NCBI GenBank assembly: GCA_045601525.1
Contig: JAZRZR010000058.1
Coordinates: forward strand, 1 to 24,690
Source of the DNA: SIG565 sp045601525
GTDB taxonomy: Bacteria > Bacillota > Clostridia > Oscillospirales > Acutalibacteraceae
Reading direction: 5' to 3'
Length of the DNA stretch: 24,690 nt
Within the stretch, counting starts at the first letter, position 1. Every line of letters begins with the position of its first letter. Under the pieces are notes generated by a model. That model made no database searches. It had not been told where the DNA came from and saw nothing but the letters and a program-made list of their open reading frames with translations. Shown here one piece after another: positions 7,419-14,349 of the stretch. The position numbers and the translations under genes were made by a program.

Positions 7419-8286
7419 GGGGCGTACCTGTGCTACTTGTCATGCCTATCTCTTCGAAGAGGATGATGTGGTGTTTTGCCCCGTTTGCGGTGCGCCGCAT
7501 CATAGGGAGTGTTATGCCCGTACGGGTCACTGCGCTTTGGAGGAGTTTCACGGTACCGATAATCAGTATAATCCGAGCGATGAGATAAAGCACACTGAGG
7601 AAATTCCTAAAAAAGAAACAGTTTGCCGTTTTTGCAATAGCAAAATTGATGACGATGCAAAGGTTTGCCCATATTGCGGCAAGCCTCAAGGCCCCGTTTT
7701 TATAGGCTATGATTTTATGGGTGGCGTTAAAGAGGATACCGATATTGATGGTGTAAAAGCAAGCGAGGTCCGTGATTTCGTTGCTGTAAACACTCATAAA
7801 TATTTACCTAAATTCACAATTCTTAACGAGAATAAACGTACATCTTGGAATTGGACTGCTTTTTTATTCCCTGAGGGTTGGTTTTTCTCTCGTAAAATGT
7901 ATAAATCGGGCATAATTGTTTTAACAGCTATGTTGGTGGCTCAAATACTTACAATGCCCCTTATGAGTTTTTTAGGAGATGTTTCCTTGCCTGATACGGC
8001 AGCTTATGCGCAGTATCTTGCCGAAAACATATCGTTGGTAGGTCCTCTGCCACTTTTGATGGTCACAGTTTCAATGCTTATAGCCGTGCTAACTCGAGTG
8101 GTTTCGGCAATGTATGGTACCTATATTTATAAAAAGCACGCAATTAAGAAAATCAAAGAATATTCCCCTTCAAAAGAGGACCGATTTGTCTATAATCGCA
8201 AATATGGAGGAGTAAATATATTTTTATTCTTGCTCGGCGTTATGATTCTTAACTATTTGCCGAGATTGATATTTATGTTTGTGTGA
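7402..8286 (+). CDS. RING-like zinc-finger plus zinc-ribbon membrane protein (DUF2628-like)
   Basis: A 294-residue protein of unknown function. Residues 10-44 form a treble-clef, prokaryotic RING-like pattern (C10, C13, C26, C29, H34, C37 and C44). A separate zinc ribbon follows (C75, C78, C89 and C92). After a soluble segment with GVKASEVRDFVAVN (117-130) comes an aromatic-rich membrane part resembling DUF2628. Hydrophobic segments lie near 170-190, 210-235 and 271-293. The basic YIYKKHAIKKIKEY lies between membrane segments. ATG at 7402 has AAGGAG with a seven-base spacer and overlaps the Nudix gene. The next gene is a paralogue sharing the GV-A-E and HAIK-IK blocks. Prokaryotic RING-like fingers need not be ubiquitin ligases, and I propose no activity. 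Confidence 0.85.
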   Translation: MSLNIKGRTCATCHAYLFEEDDVVFCPVCGAPHHRECYARTGHCALEEFHGTDNQYNPSDEIKHTEEIPKKETVCRFCNSKIDDDAKVCPYCGKPQGPVFIGYDFMGGVKEDTDIDGVKASEVRDFVAVNTHKYLPKFTILNENKRTSWNWTAFLFPEGWFFSRKMYKSGIIVLTAMLVAQILTMPLMSFLGDVSLPDTAAYAQYLAENISLVGPLPLLMVTVSMLIAVLTRVVSAMYGTYIYKKHAIKKIKEYSPSKEDRFVYNRKYGGVNIFLFLLGVMILNYLPRLIFMFV

Positions 8287-8294
8287 GGTGTGAT

Positions 8295-9092
8295 ATGGTA
8301 ATTTGTCCTAAATGTGCAACTCAAAACGATGATGGTTATACCTTTTGTAAGGAGTGCGGAACACCCTTGCGTGAACAGGGAAACCAGCAGCAAAAAGAAA
8401 GACCTCAATATAATCGGGCTTTTAATTACGAGAGGCCCGAGGCCAACGATTATGATGGCGTAACTGCCGATGAGATGAAGTGCTTTGTTGGAAAAAACAA
8501 AGAAAAAATAATGCCAAAGTTTTCAAAAATGCAACTTGCATTTTCAAAAAGTTCTTGGTGTTGGCCGGCGGCGATTTTGGGCTTTCTTTTCGGATTTTTC
8601 GGTCTTTCATTTTGGTTTTTTTATCGCAAAATGAATAAGGTTGCATTTATATGCGTGGCGATAGGGGTATTACTTTCGGTCGTTCAAGCGGTGATTACCT
8701 TTAATGCCAATACAATGCTTTATGACCAGATGTTTGCATTATTTGCTCAGCTTATGGAAAGCCTCAATTTAGAGGAGTTTATGGAAAACATAGATTTCCT
8801 TGACACAAGCTATCAAAATATAGCGGCAGTAAATATTGCTTCATTTATAAGTGACCTTGCTGATTATACGGCCGCTATTCTCGGCGGTATTTTCGCTTTA
8901 CATATTTATAAAACCCATGCTATTAAGTCGATTAAAGGCTTAAAGGCAAATGCGGCGATGGATAATTATTATTTCTACCGCATTGAATTGCTTGGCGGTG
9001 TGTCGGGCGGTATGGCATTTTTAGGCGTTGTAATATTTTTAGTAGTAGATGCCGCGGCCGACCTTTTGCCGATGTTACAAACACTATTATAA
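8295..9092 (+). CDS. Zinc-ribbon membrane protein, DUF2628-like paralogue
   Basis: A 265-residue protein of unknown function and a paralogue of the preceding gene. The N-terminal zinc ribbon is C4, C7, C18 and C21. The region GVTADEMKCFVGKNKEKIMPK (55-75) aligns with GVKASEVRDFVAVN upstream in the other protein. Hydrophobic stretches lie at about 91-110, 115-137, 178-203 and 235-260, and HIYKTHAIKSIK (203-214) matches YIYKKHAIKKIK in the paralogue. It lacks the RING-like module. I chose ATG at 8295, with AGG six bases upstream, over a GTG at 8283 that overlaps the previous stop but has no Shine-Dalgarno sequence. It ends 39 bases before galU, so it may be cotranscribed with that gene. Confidence 0.85.
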   Translation: MVICPKCATQNDDGYTFCKECGTPLREQGNQQQKERPQYNRAFNYERPEANDYDGVTADEMKCFVGKNKEKIMPKFSKMQLAFSKSSWCWPAAILGFLFGFFGLSFWFFYRKMNKVAFICVAIGVLLSVVQAVITFNANTMLYDQMFALFAQLMESLNLEEFMENIDFLDTSYQNIAAVNIASFISDLADYTAAILGGIFALHIYKTHAIKSIKGLKANAAMDNYYFYRIELLGGVSGGMAFLGVVIFLVVDAAADLLPMLQTLL

Positions 9093-9131
9093 ATTTTTGC
9101 TACAAAGCATAATAAAAACGGAGGTTATTTT

Positions 9132-10001
9132 ATGAAAATCAAAAAGGCAATTATTCCCGCAGCAGGACTTGGAACTCGTGTGTTACCGGCATCAAAAGCA
9201 ATTCCGAAGGAAATGCTTCCGATTGTAGATAAGCCCGCTATTCAGTACATAGTTGAAGAGGCTGTTAAGGCTGGAATTACTGATATACTTATTATCACTA
9301 ATCGCGGCAAGGGTCCGATTGAAGACCATTTTGACCATAATGTAGAACTTGAGGGTATGCTCAAACTCAAAGGCAAGGATGATATTTTAGAAAGCGTTGA
9401 GCGTGTTGCCAACCTTGCAAATATTTATTTTATTCGTCAAAAAGAAACAAAGGGTCTTGGCGATGCAGTGCTTCGTGCTAAGGAGTTTGTAGGGAATGAC
9501 CCCTTTGCAGTTCTCTACGGCGACGATGTTATTATCGGTGAAATTCCCGCTATCGGTGAACTTTGCGAGGCTTATGAAAAGTATGGCAAAAATGTTGTCG
9601 GTATCAAAGAGGTTACCGATGAGCAGGTTGTTAAATATTGTTCGCTAAAGGTTGAAAAACTTGAGGATACAGTTTTCGATGTAAGCGATATGATTGAAAA
9701 ACCCAAGCTCGAGGAAAAGTTCTCCAACTATTCAATTCTCGGTCGTTGTGTGCTTGATTCTCGTATCTTTGAAATCCTTGAAAAAACACCTTTGGGCGTT
9801 GGCGGTGAACTTCAGCTTACCGATGCTATGAAAACCATCGCAAGAGATGAGGGTATGACAGGTGTTGTATTCAGCGGTACCCGTCACGATATGGGAAATA
9901 AGTTCGGCGTTATTAAGGCAAATATAGATGTTGGCCTTGAACACCCTGAAACTAAGGAAGAACTTAAGAATTATATTAAGGAATTGGCGGAAAAGTTTTA
10001 A
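9132..10001 (+). CDS. galU: UTP-glucose-1-phosphate uridylyltransferase
   Basis: It makes UDP-glucose from UTP and glucose-1-phosphate for cell-envelope glycans. The 289-residue length is typical. The nucleotide-binding signature AAGLGTRVLPASKAIPKEM begins at residue 10. Further family blocks are ITNRGKGPIEDHFD, LGDAVLRAKEFVG, the metal-site LYGDDV and GGELQLTDAM. ATG at 9132 follows GGAGG with a seven-base spacer. No clear promoter is seen in the 39 bases upstream, so transcription may continue from the DUF2628-like genes. Its stop TAA shares one base with the ATG of the HAD phosphatase gene (TAATG), which indicates coupled translation. Confidence 0.97.
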   Translation: MKIKKAIIPAAGLGTRVLPASKAIPKEMLPIVDKPAIQYIVEEAVKAGITDILIITNRGKGPIEDHFDHNVELEGMLKLKGKDDILESVERVANLANIYFIRQKETKGLGDAVLRAKEFVGNDPFAVLYGDDVIIGEIPAIGELCEAYEKYGKNVVGIKEVTDEQVVKYCSLKVEKLEDTVFDVSDMIEKPKLEEKFSNYSILGRCVLDSRIFEILEKTPLGVGGELQLTDAMKTIARDEGMTGVVFSGTRHDMGNKFGVIKANIDVGLEHPETKEELKNYIKELAEKF

Positions 10002-10684
10002 TGAAAAGTTACACCACACTGCTTTTCGATTCTGATGACACACTTCTTGATTTCAAGGCCGCCGAGGCGGGTGCTTTAAGAGAGGCGTTGGAGTTTTTTG
10101 GTCTTGAGTTTAATAGTCATAGCCATAACCTGTATAGCACTATAAATCAGGAGTTTTGGCAGGCTCATGAGCGAGGCGAAATTAAGAGAAGCGAAATATC
10201 GGTGGGGCGTTTTCGTAAGTTTTTAGAAACTATCGGCAATAGCGATATATCGCCCGAGGAACTTGCGCCCAAGTATGAGGAGAGGCTTGCTTGTCACCAT
10301 CCGTTAATAGACGGTGCGTGGGATTTGCTCGAAAAGTTAAAGGGAAAATATAACCTTTATATTGTTACTAACGGTATGCAAAAAGTTCAGGAAAAACGCC
10401 TTAATGAAAGCCGTCTTGAAACCTTCTTTGATGGTATTTTTATATCACAGGTTTTGGGCGCCCCCAAGCCCGAAAAAGAATTTTTTGATATAGTGCTTGG
10501 CAAAGTTCGGGAAACCGACAAATCTAAAATACTCATAATAGGTGATAGCCTTACATCAGATATCAAGGGTGGCATTAATGCAGGCATTGATACCTGTTGG
10601 CTCAATCGTGATGGCAAAACAACCGATATAAAGCCTACCTATGAGGTTAAAAATCTTAAAGAGCTTGAAAAAATGCTTGTGTGA
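10001..10684 (+). CDS. HAD-family phosphatase, YjjG-like (nucleotidase candidate)
   Basis: A 227-residue cytoplasmic HAD hydrolase. Motif I is D10-S-D12-D13-T, with nucleophile D10 and acid/base D12. Motif II is T123-N124 in IVTNG, motif III is K156 in GAPKPEK, and motif IV is GDSLTSD (181-187). The segment after motif I is a helical cap (residues about 15-100), as in subfamily I. The spacing fits the YjjG/YfnB group, whose members dephosphorylate pyrimidine nucleotides. The substrate here is inferred only. The start overlaps the galU stop by one base. The C-terminus ends just before a small hairpin and T-run. Confidence 0.9.
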   Translation: MKSYTTLLFDSDDTLLDFKAAEAGALREALEFFGLEFNSHSHNLYSTINQEFWQAHERGEIKRSEISVGRFRKFLETIGNSDISPEELAPKYEERLACHHPLIDGAWDLLEKLKGKYNLYIVTNGMQKVQEKRLNESRLETFFDGIFISQVLGAPKPEKEFFDIVLGKVRETDKSKILIIGDSLTSDIKGGINAGIDTCWLNRDGKTTDIKPTYEVKNLKELEKMLV

Positions 10685-10694
10685 GTTATCACAC

Positions 10695-10713
10695 AGGCAT
10701 TTTTGCCTTTTTT
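10695..10713 (+). terminator. Weak intrinsic terminator after the HAD gene
   Basis: A 5-bp stem AGGCA/TGCCT with a TTTT loop is followed directly by a T-run. It is short and could be only partial, which would allow read-through into the TauE genes 27 bases later. Confidence 0.45.
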
Positions 10714-10739
10714 ATGCAAACAATAAAAGAGGTGATTAT

Positions 10740-11105
10740 ATGAAAAAGTTTTCTAAAAGCAAGCTTTTCGCCCTTTTTGGAGGTCTTTCAATAGGGATTC
10801 TCAATGGCCTTTTCGGCAGCGGAGGCGGTATGCTTGCGGTGCCCTTGCTTAAAAAAGAGGGGTTATCTCAAGAAGAGGCGCAAGCCAATGCAATAGCCGT
10901 TATTTTGCCCATAACGGTTTTAAGCACCGCCCTCTATTATCTTGGCGGAAACCTTGATATAAAGGCGGCGATAGGATTTATACCGGGTGGAATTTTAGGG
11001 ACCTTGCTCGGCACATTTTTGCTTAGCCGCATACCGCAAAAATATCTGCGAAAAATCTTTGCGGCCTTTATGATTTGGGCGGGGGTGCGACTTTTAATTA
11101 AATGA
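10740..11105 (+). CDS. TauE/SafE (TSUP) transporter, N-terminal half protein
   Basis: A 121-residue integral membrane protein that corresponds to the first repeat of a TauE/SafE (DUF81) exporter, a family of anion or organosulfonate permeases normally about 250 residues with two repeats. The signature GGLSIGILNGLFGSGGGMLA appears at residues 13-32. Three to four hydrophobic helices follow, including the IGFIPGGILGTLLGTFLL segment. ATG at 10740 follows GAGGTG with a five-base spacer, whereas an upstream in-frame extension to 10641 has no support. The stop overlaps the next gene's ATG (ATGA). The second half is encoded separately, so the two products probably assemble as a heterodimer. The substrate is unknown. 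Confidence 0.88.
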   Translation: MKKFSKSKLFALFGGLSIGILNGLFGSGGGMLAVPLLKKEGLSQEEAQANAIAVILPITVLSTALYYLGGNLDIKAAIGFIPGGILGTLLGTFLLSRIPQKYLRKIFAAFMIWAGVRLLIK

Positions 11106-11479
11106 CTCTTACAACTGTTTTAGCCGGATTTTTTTCGGGCGTTATTGCTTCAATGGGAATGGGCGGCGGAGCAGTACTGCTTATTTATTTGGTGGTTTTT
11201 GCGGGCGGAGAGCAGCTGGCTTCTCAAGGCATAAACCTTGCTTTTTTTATCCCGATAGGCATACTCTCCCTTGTTATATACGCTATCAAGGGTAAATTAA
11301 AAATAAAAACTGTTTTACCCCTTGCTGCCTTTGGCCTTTTGGGCTCGGGGATAGGTATATTTTTGTCTAAAAACATCGATAACAAATATATACGCATTGC
11401 TTTTGCCGTTTTTATTATAATACTTGGTATTAAAGAATTTTTTTCAAGGACTTGCAAACGAGAAGATAAAATGTTATAA
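11102..11479 (+). CDS. TauE/SafE (TSUP) transporter, C-terminal half protein
   Basis: A 125-residue membrane protein carrying the second TSUP repeat, with AGFFSGVIASMGMGGGAVLL near its N-terminus mirroring the glycine-rich motif of the preceding protein. Hydrophobic segments lie near 3-33, 45-62, 69-88 and 96-112, and the tail is basic. It starts with ATG at 11102, overlapping the previous stop by four bases (ATGA), the usual arrangement for coupled translation of a stoichiometric pair. It is in a different frame (the +2 frame relative to its partner), so a single-base frameshift of a once-fused gene is conceivable. Both halves, however, have clean starts and ends. Its last 28 bases contain the lexA promoter. 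Confidence 0.87.
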   Translation: MTLTTVLAGFFSGVIASMGMGGGAVLLIYLVVFAGGEQLASQGINLAFFIPIGILSLVIYAIKGKLKIKTVLPLAAFGLLGSGIGIFLSKNIDNKYIRIAFAVFIIILGIKEFFSRTCKREDKML

Positions 11480-11480
11480 T
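11452..11480 (+). promoter_or_regulatory. Sigma-A-type promoter of lexA
   Basis: TTGCAA (11452-11457), 17 bases, TATAAT (11475-11480). It is embedded in the final codons of the TauE second-half gene and gives lexA independent expression. The predicted start near 11487 coincides with the LexA-box candidate. Confidence 0.75.
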
Positions 11481-11487
11481 CAAAAAA

Positions 11488-11499
11488 GAATAAATGTTC
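11488..11499 (+). promoter_or_regulatory. Candidate LexA (SOS) operator
   Basis: GAAT-AAAT-GTTC followed by G, one mismatch from the Gram-positive GAAC-N4-GTTC box. It sits just downstream of the -10 hexamer and 17 bases before the lexA start, where bound LexA would block its own transcription. Confidence 0.6.
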
Positions 11500-11515
11500 G
11501 ATTGGAGTGGGAAGT

Positions 11516-12106
11516 ATGTCAAAACCTGCTTTAAGTGAAAAACAAATAAAGGTTTATAATTTTTTATTAAAAGCTGCCTCAAACGGTTTGCCGCCGACAG
11601 TAAGGGAAATTTGTGCCGAAACGGGCATTAAATCTACCTCTACCGTGCATGCAATACTCAACAGATTAGAAGAGGCGGGATATATTTGCCGTGATGCAAG
11701 ATATTCCCGTGCAATTAAAATAGAGGGTGCAACCGAGTCCTCACCCGTGCCTGTGCTTGGTAGGGTTACGGCGGGTCAACCCATTTTGGCAGTGGAAGAT
11801 ATCGAGGATTATATTCCTTACCCCACAAAATCGGCCGAGGGGCTTTTTGCCTTGAGGGTTGAGGGCTTTAGCATGAAAAATGTCGGCATTATGCCAGGGG
11901 ATATTGTTGTTGCCGATAAAAACGCTTATGTAAGACTTGGCGATATAGTTATCGGTATGGACGGAGATGAGGCAACCGTTAAGCGTTATGAAAAAACGGG
12001 TGACGGTAGGGTTGTATTTATGCCCGAAAACGAAGATTTTGAGCCCATTTATCCTGAAAACCCATCTATTTTAGGAAAGGTAATCGGTTCCTACCGTAAG
12101 TATTGA
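11516..12106 (+). CDS. lexA: LexA repressor
   Basis: SOS repressor that self-cleaves when stimulated by RecA filaments. The protein has 196 residues. An N-terminal winged helix-turn-helix contains PPTVREICAETGIKSTSTVH (26-45). The S24 peptidase-like domain has the scissile A86-G87 pair in VTAGQP, nucleophile S119 in EGFSM and general base K156 in EATVKRY. I chose ATG at 11516 with GGAG eight bases upstream. A GTG at 11507 would overlap that Shine-Dalgarno sequence. The promoter and candidate operator immediately upstream suggest autoregulation. rnhA follows with 2 bases between stop and start, so RNase H may share the SOS-responsive transcript. Confidence 0.97.
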   Translation: MSKPALSEKQIKVYNFLLKAASNGLPPTVREICAETGIKSTSTVHAILNRLEEAGYICRDARYSRAIKIEGATESSPVPVLGRVTAGQPILAVEDIEDYIPYPTKSAEGLFALRVEGFSMKNVGIMPGDIVVADKNAYVRLGDIVIGMDGDEATVKRYEKTGDGRVVFMPENEDFEPIYPENPSILGKVIGSYRKY

Positions 12107-12108
12107 TT

Positions 12109-12546
12109 ATGAGAAAATGTGTTGAAATGTTCACTGATGGCGCATGTTCTGGGAACCCAGGCCCTGGCGGTTGGGGTACAATACTTCGCTTTGGAAATGC
12201 CGAAAAAGAACTTTGCGGCGGCGATAAAAAGACCACAAATAACCGTATGGAGTTGACGGCGGTTATAGAGGGCTTAAAGGCGCTTAAGGAGCCTTGTAAT
12301 GTCCATCTTGTAACCGATTCAAAGTATGTGGCCGATGCCATAACTCAGGGTTGGGCAGCTTCATGGAAACAAAACGGATGGCGCAAAGCCGATAAAAAGC
12401 CCGCTCTTAATGTTGAACTTTGGGAGCAGCTACTTGATTTGCTCGAGGTTCATAATGTTGAAATAGAATGGGTAAAGGGACACGCAGGTCATCCCGAAAA
12501 CGAGAGATGCGATAAAATGGCGGTGAATTTTTACAAAAATTTGTAA
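12109..12546 (+). CDS. rnhA: Ribonuclease HI
   Basis: It degrades the RNA strand of RNA-DNA hybrids such as R-loops and primers. The 145-residue protein has the full active site: D10 in MFTDGACSGNPGPGGWG, E48 in NRMELTAV, D70 in LVTDSKYV, H125 in KGHAGHPEN and D135. The numbering almost matches E. coli RNase HI, and the basic-protrusion segment with GWAASWKQNGW is present. ATG at 12109 lies 2 bases after lexA; a TTG at 12103 overlapping the lexA stop is possible but less likely. No strong Shine-Dalgarno sequence is visible, so translation is probably coupled to lexA. Confidence 0.96.
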   Translation: MRKCVEMFTDGACSGNPGPGGWGTILRFGNAEKELCGGDKKTTNNRMELTAVIEGLKALKEPCNVHLVTDSKYVADAITQGWAASWKQNGWRKADKKPALNVELWEQLLDLLEVHNVEIEWVKGHAGHPENERCDKMAVNFYKNL

Positions 12547-12554
12547 GATTACTA

Positions 12555-12592
12555 TTGAATTGCGTCGATACTTGTTATACAATGTATATTGT
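12555..12592 (+). promoter_or_regulatory. Promoter of the nif/iron-sulfur cluster with overlapping inverted repeat
   Basis: TTGAAT (12555-12560), 17 bases, TACAAT (12578-12583). An inverted repeat ACAAT-GTAT-ATTGT (12579-12592) covers the -10 element and the predicted start, a position suited to a repressor. No Rrf2/IscR-type regulator gene is in the window. Confidence 0.6.
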
Positions 12593-12624
12593 TCTTATTT
12601 ATATATACTAAGGCAAGGTGTAAA

Positions 12625-13803
12625 ATGGAAAAATTTATTTATGCCGATAATGCCGCAACAACAGCGGTATCCAAATCGGTATTAGAAAAAATGTTACCTT
12701 TTTTTATAGAGAATTATGGTAATGCGTCAAGCCTTTATAGTTTAGGCTCGGCCGCAAAAGAGGCAGTAGAGGCTGCAAGGCAACAGGTGGCAGATGCTAT
12801 TGGTTGCACTGCTCGCGAAATTTATTTTACTGCAGGCGGCAGTGAGTCTGATAACTGGGCTATTAAGGGCTACGCCAAGCGTATGCTTAAAAACGGTAAA
12901 AATCATATTATTTCTACAAAGTTCGAGCATCACGCAGTGCTTCACACCCTTGAGGAGCTTCAAAAGGATGGCTTCGAGGTTACTTTGCTTGATGTTCATT
13001 CGGATGGGCTTGTAAGGGTAGAAGAATTAAAGGCGGCTTTGCGCGATACAACAGGTCTTGTAACCGTTATGTATGCCAATAATGAAATCGGAACAGTTCA
13101 GCCTATCGGTGAAATCGGTAAAATTTGTCGTGAAAAGGGCATTATATTCCATACCGATGCGGTACAAGCAGTTGGTAATTTGCCGATTGATGTTAAAACG
13201 GAATGTATTGATATGCTCTCTATGTCGGCGCATAAGTTCCACGGTCCCAAAGGCGTAGGCGCGCTTTATATTCGCCGTGGTGTGTATTTCCCCAATCTTA
13301 TAAACGGCGGCGGACAAGAGGGCGGCAAGAGGGCCGGCACTGAAAATACCGCAGGCATTGTAGGTATGGGTCAGGCCATCACCGAGGCTGTTGCCAATAT
13401 GCAAGCAAGAAATGAAAAATGTAAGCAAATAAGTGATTATATCATTGATAATTGTCTTAAAATTGAGCGTTCAAGGCTTAATGGTGACCGTGATAAAAGA
13501 CTTGCGGGCAATGTAAATATGTGCTTTGAGGGAATTGAGGGTGAGTCGCTTCTCTTGATGCTTGATGCTAAGGGAATATGCGCATCGTCGGGTTCGGCCT
13601 GCACTTCGGGCTCTTTGGACCCAAGCCATGTGCTTTTGAGTATAGGCCTTAAGCACGAGGTTGCCCACGGTTCTTTGAGACTTTCTTTCAGTGATGATAA
13701 CACTATAGAGGACGCTAAATATATTTGCGAGGTTATTCCGCCGATTGTTGAGCGTTTGCGTGCAATGTCACCCTTGTGGGACAAAATTAAAGGAGAAAAT
13801 TAA
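12625..13803 (+). CDS. nifS: Cysteine desulfurase, NifS/IscS family
   Basis: A PLP enzyme that takes sulfur from cysteine as a persulfide and passes it to an iron-sulfur scaffold. It has 392 residues. Family marks are YADNAATTAV at the N-terminus, histidines H102/H103 in KFEHHAVL, the TDAVQAVG block with the cofactor aspartate, the PLP lysine K204 in SAHKFHGPKG, and RAGTENTAGIVG. The active cysteine is C326 in SSGSACTSG; this loop length is of the IscS/NifS group I type rather than SufS. ATG at 12625 follows AAGGTG with a four-base spacer; the upstream in-frame TTG-type extension adds an unrelated AT-rich leader. The stop is directly followed by the nifU ATG. Confidence 0.96.
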   Translation: MEKFIYADNAATTAVSKSVLEKMLPFFIENYGNASSLYSLGSAAKEAVEAARQQVADAIGCTAREIYFTAGGSESDNWAIKGYAKRMLKNGKNHIISTKFEHHAVLHTLEELQKDGFEVTLLDVHSDGLVRVEELKAALRDTTGLVTVMYANNEIGTVQPIGEIGKICREKGIIFHTDAVQAVGNLPIDVKTECIDMLSMSAHKFHGPKGVGALYIRRGVYFPNLINGGGQEGGKRAGTENTAGIVGMGQAITEAVANMQARNEKCKQISDYIIDNCLKIERSRLNGDRDKRLAGNVNMCFEGIEGESLLLMLDAKGICASSGSACTSGSLDPSHVLLSIGLKHEVAHGSLRLSFSDDNTIEDAKYICEVIPPIVERLRAMSPLWDKIKGEN

Positions 13804-14241
13804 ATGTACACCAAACAGGTAATGGACCATTTTGAAAATCCGCGTAATGTGGGTGAGCTTGCTGATGCAAACGGCATCGGCGAGGTCGGCAACGCAAAGT
13901 GCGGCGATATTATGCGTATGTACCTAAAAATTGAAAAGGGTATTATTGAGGATGTAAAATTTAAGACATACGGATGTGCTTCCGCTATTGCAACCAGCTC
14001 AATTGCTACCGAAATGATAAAAGGGAAAAAGGTAGAAGAAGTGCTTGCTCTCACAAACAAGGCGGTAGTTAATGCCCTTGGCGGACTTCCCGCACATAAA
14101 ATTCACTGTTCGGTGTTGGCTGAACAGGCTATAAAAGCAGCTTTAGCCGATTATTATACAAGACAGGGAATTGACCCCGAGCCTTTTGTAGGTAAGTTTT
14201 CTCACGATTGTGCTCATTGCGAGGGTTGTCAAACCGAATAA
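13804..14241 (+). CDS. nifU: NifU/IscU-type iron-sulfur scaffold protein
   Basis: Scaffold on which iron-sulfur clusters are assembled from sulfur delivered by the adjacent cysteine desulfurase. The protein has 145 residues. The cluster ligands are C33 and D35 in AKCGD, C58 in YGCASAIA, and H101-C102 in KIHCSVLAEQA. The D35-containing CGD motif and the lack of the insert found in SufU place it with IscU/NifU N-domain proteins. A C-terminal tail adds C136, C139 and C142 (CAHCEGC), beyond the minimal IscU core. ATG at 13804 directly abuts the nifS stop, and AAAGGAG lies eight bases upstream within nifS, which supports coupled translation. Confidence 0.95.
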   Translation: MYTKQVMDHFENPRNVGELADANGIGEVGNAKCGDIMRMYLKIEKGIIEDVKFKTYGCASAIATSSIATEMIKGKKVEEVLALTNKAVVNALGGLPAHKIHCSVLAEQAIKAALADYYTRQGIDPEPFVGKFSHDCAHCEGCQTE

Positions 14242-14293
14242 CCCTAAAATATCATCTGTGATAAGTCTTGCTTATTATAGGTGGTATTATTTT

Positions 14294-14340
14294 GCCTTTC
14301 CTTTCATAGTATTTTTTAGGAAATATCTAAAAAGAAAGGC
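14294..14340 (+). promoter_or_regulatory. Structured leader of the S1-domain gene
   Basis: GCCTTTC (14294-14300) can pair with GAAAGGC (14334-14340). Inside it TTTTTAG (14313-14319) pairs with CTAAAAA (14327-14333), stacking directly on the outer helix. The AAAGG that serves as Shine-Dalgarno for the ATG at 14350 lies in the paired arm, so the fold could limit translation. Confidence 0.4.
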
Positions 14341-14349
14341 TTGATAATA

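Noticed and set aside
10641..10739. N-terminal extension of the first TauE half-gene
   Set aside because: It overlaps the end of the HAD gene and its terminator; the ATG at 10740 has a good ribosome binding site and begins the conserved sequence.
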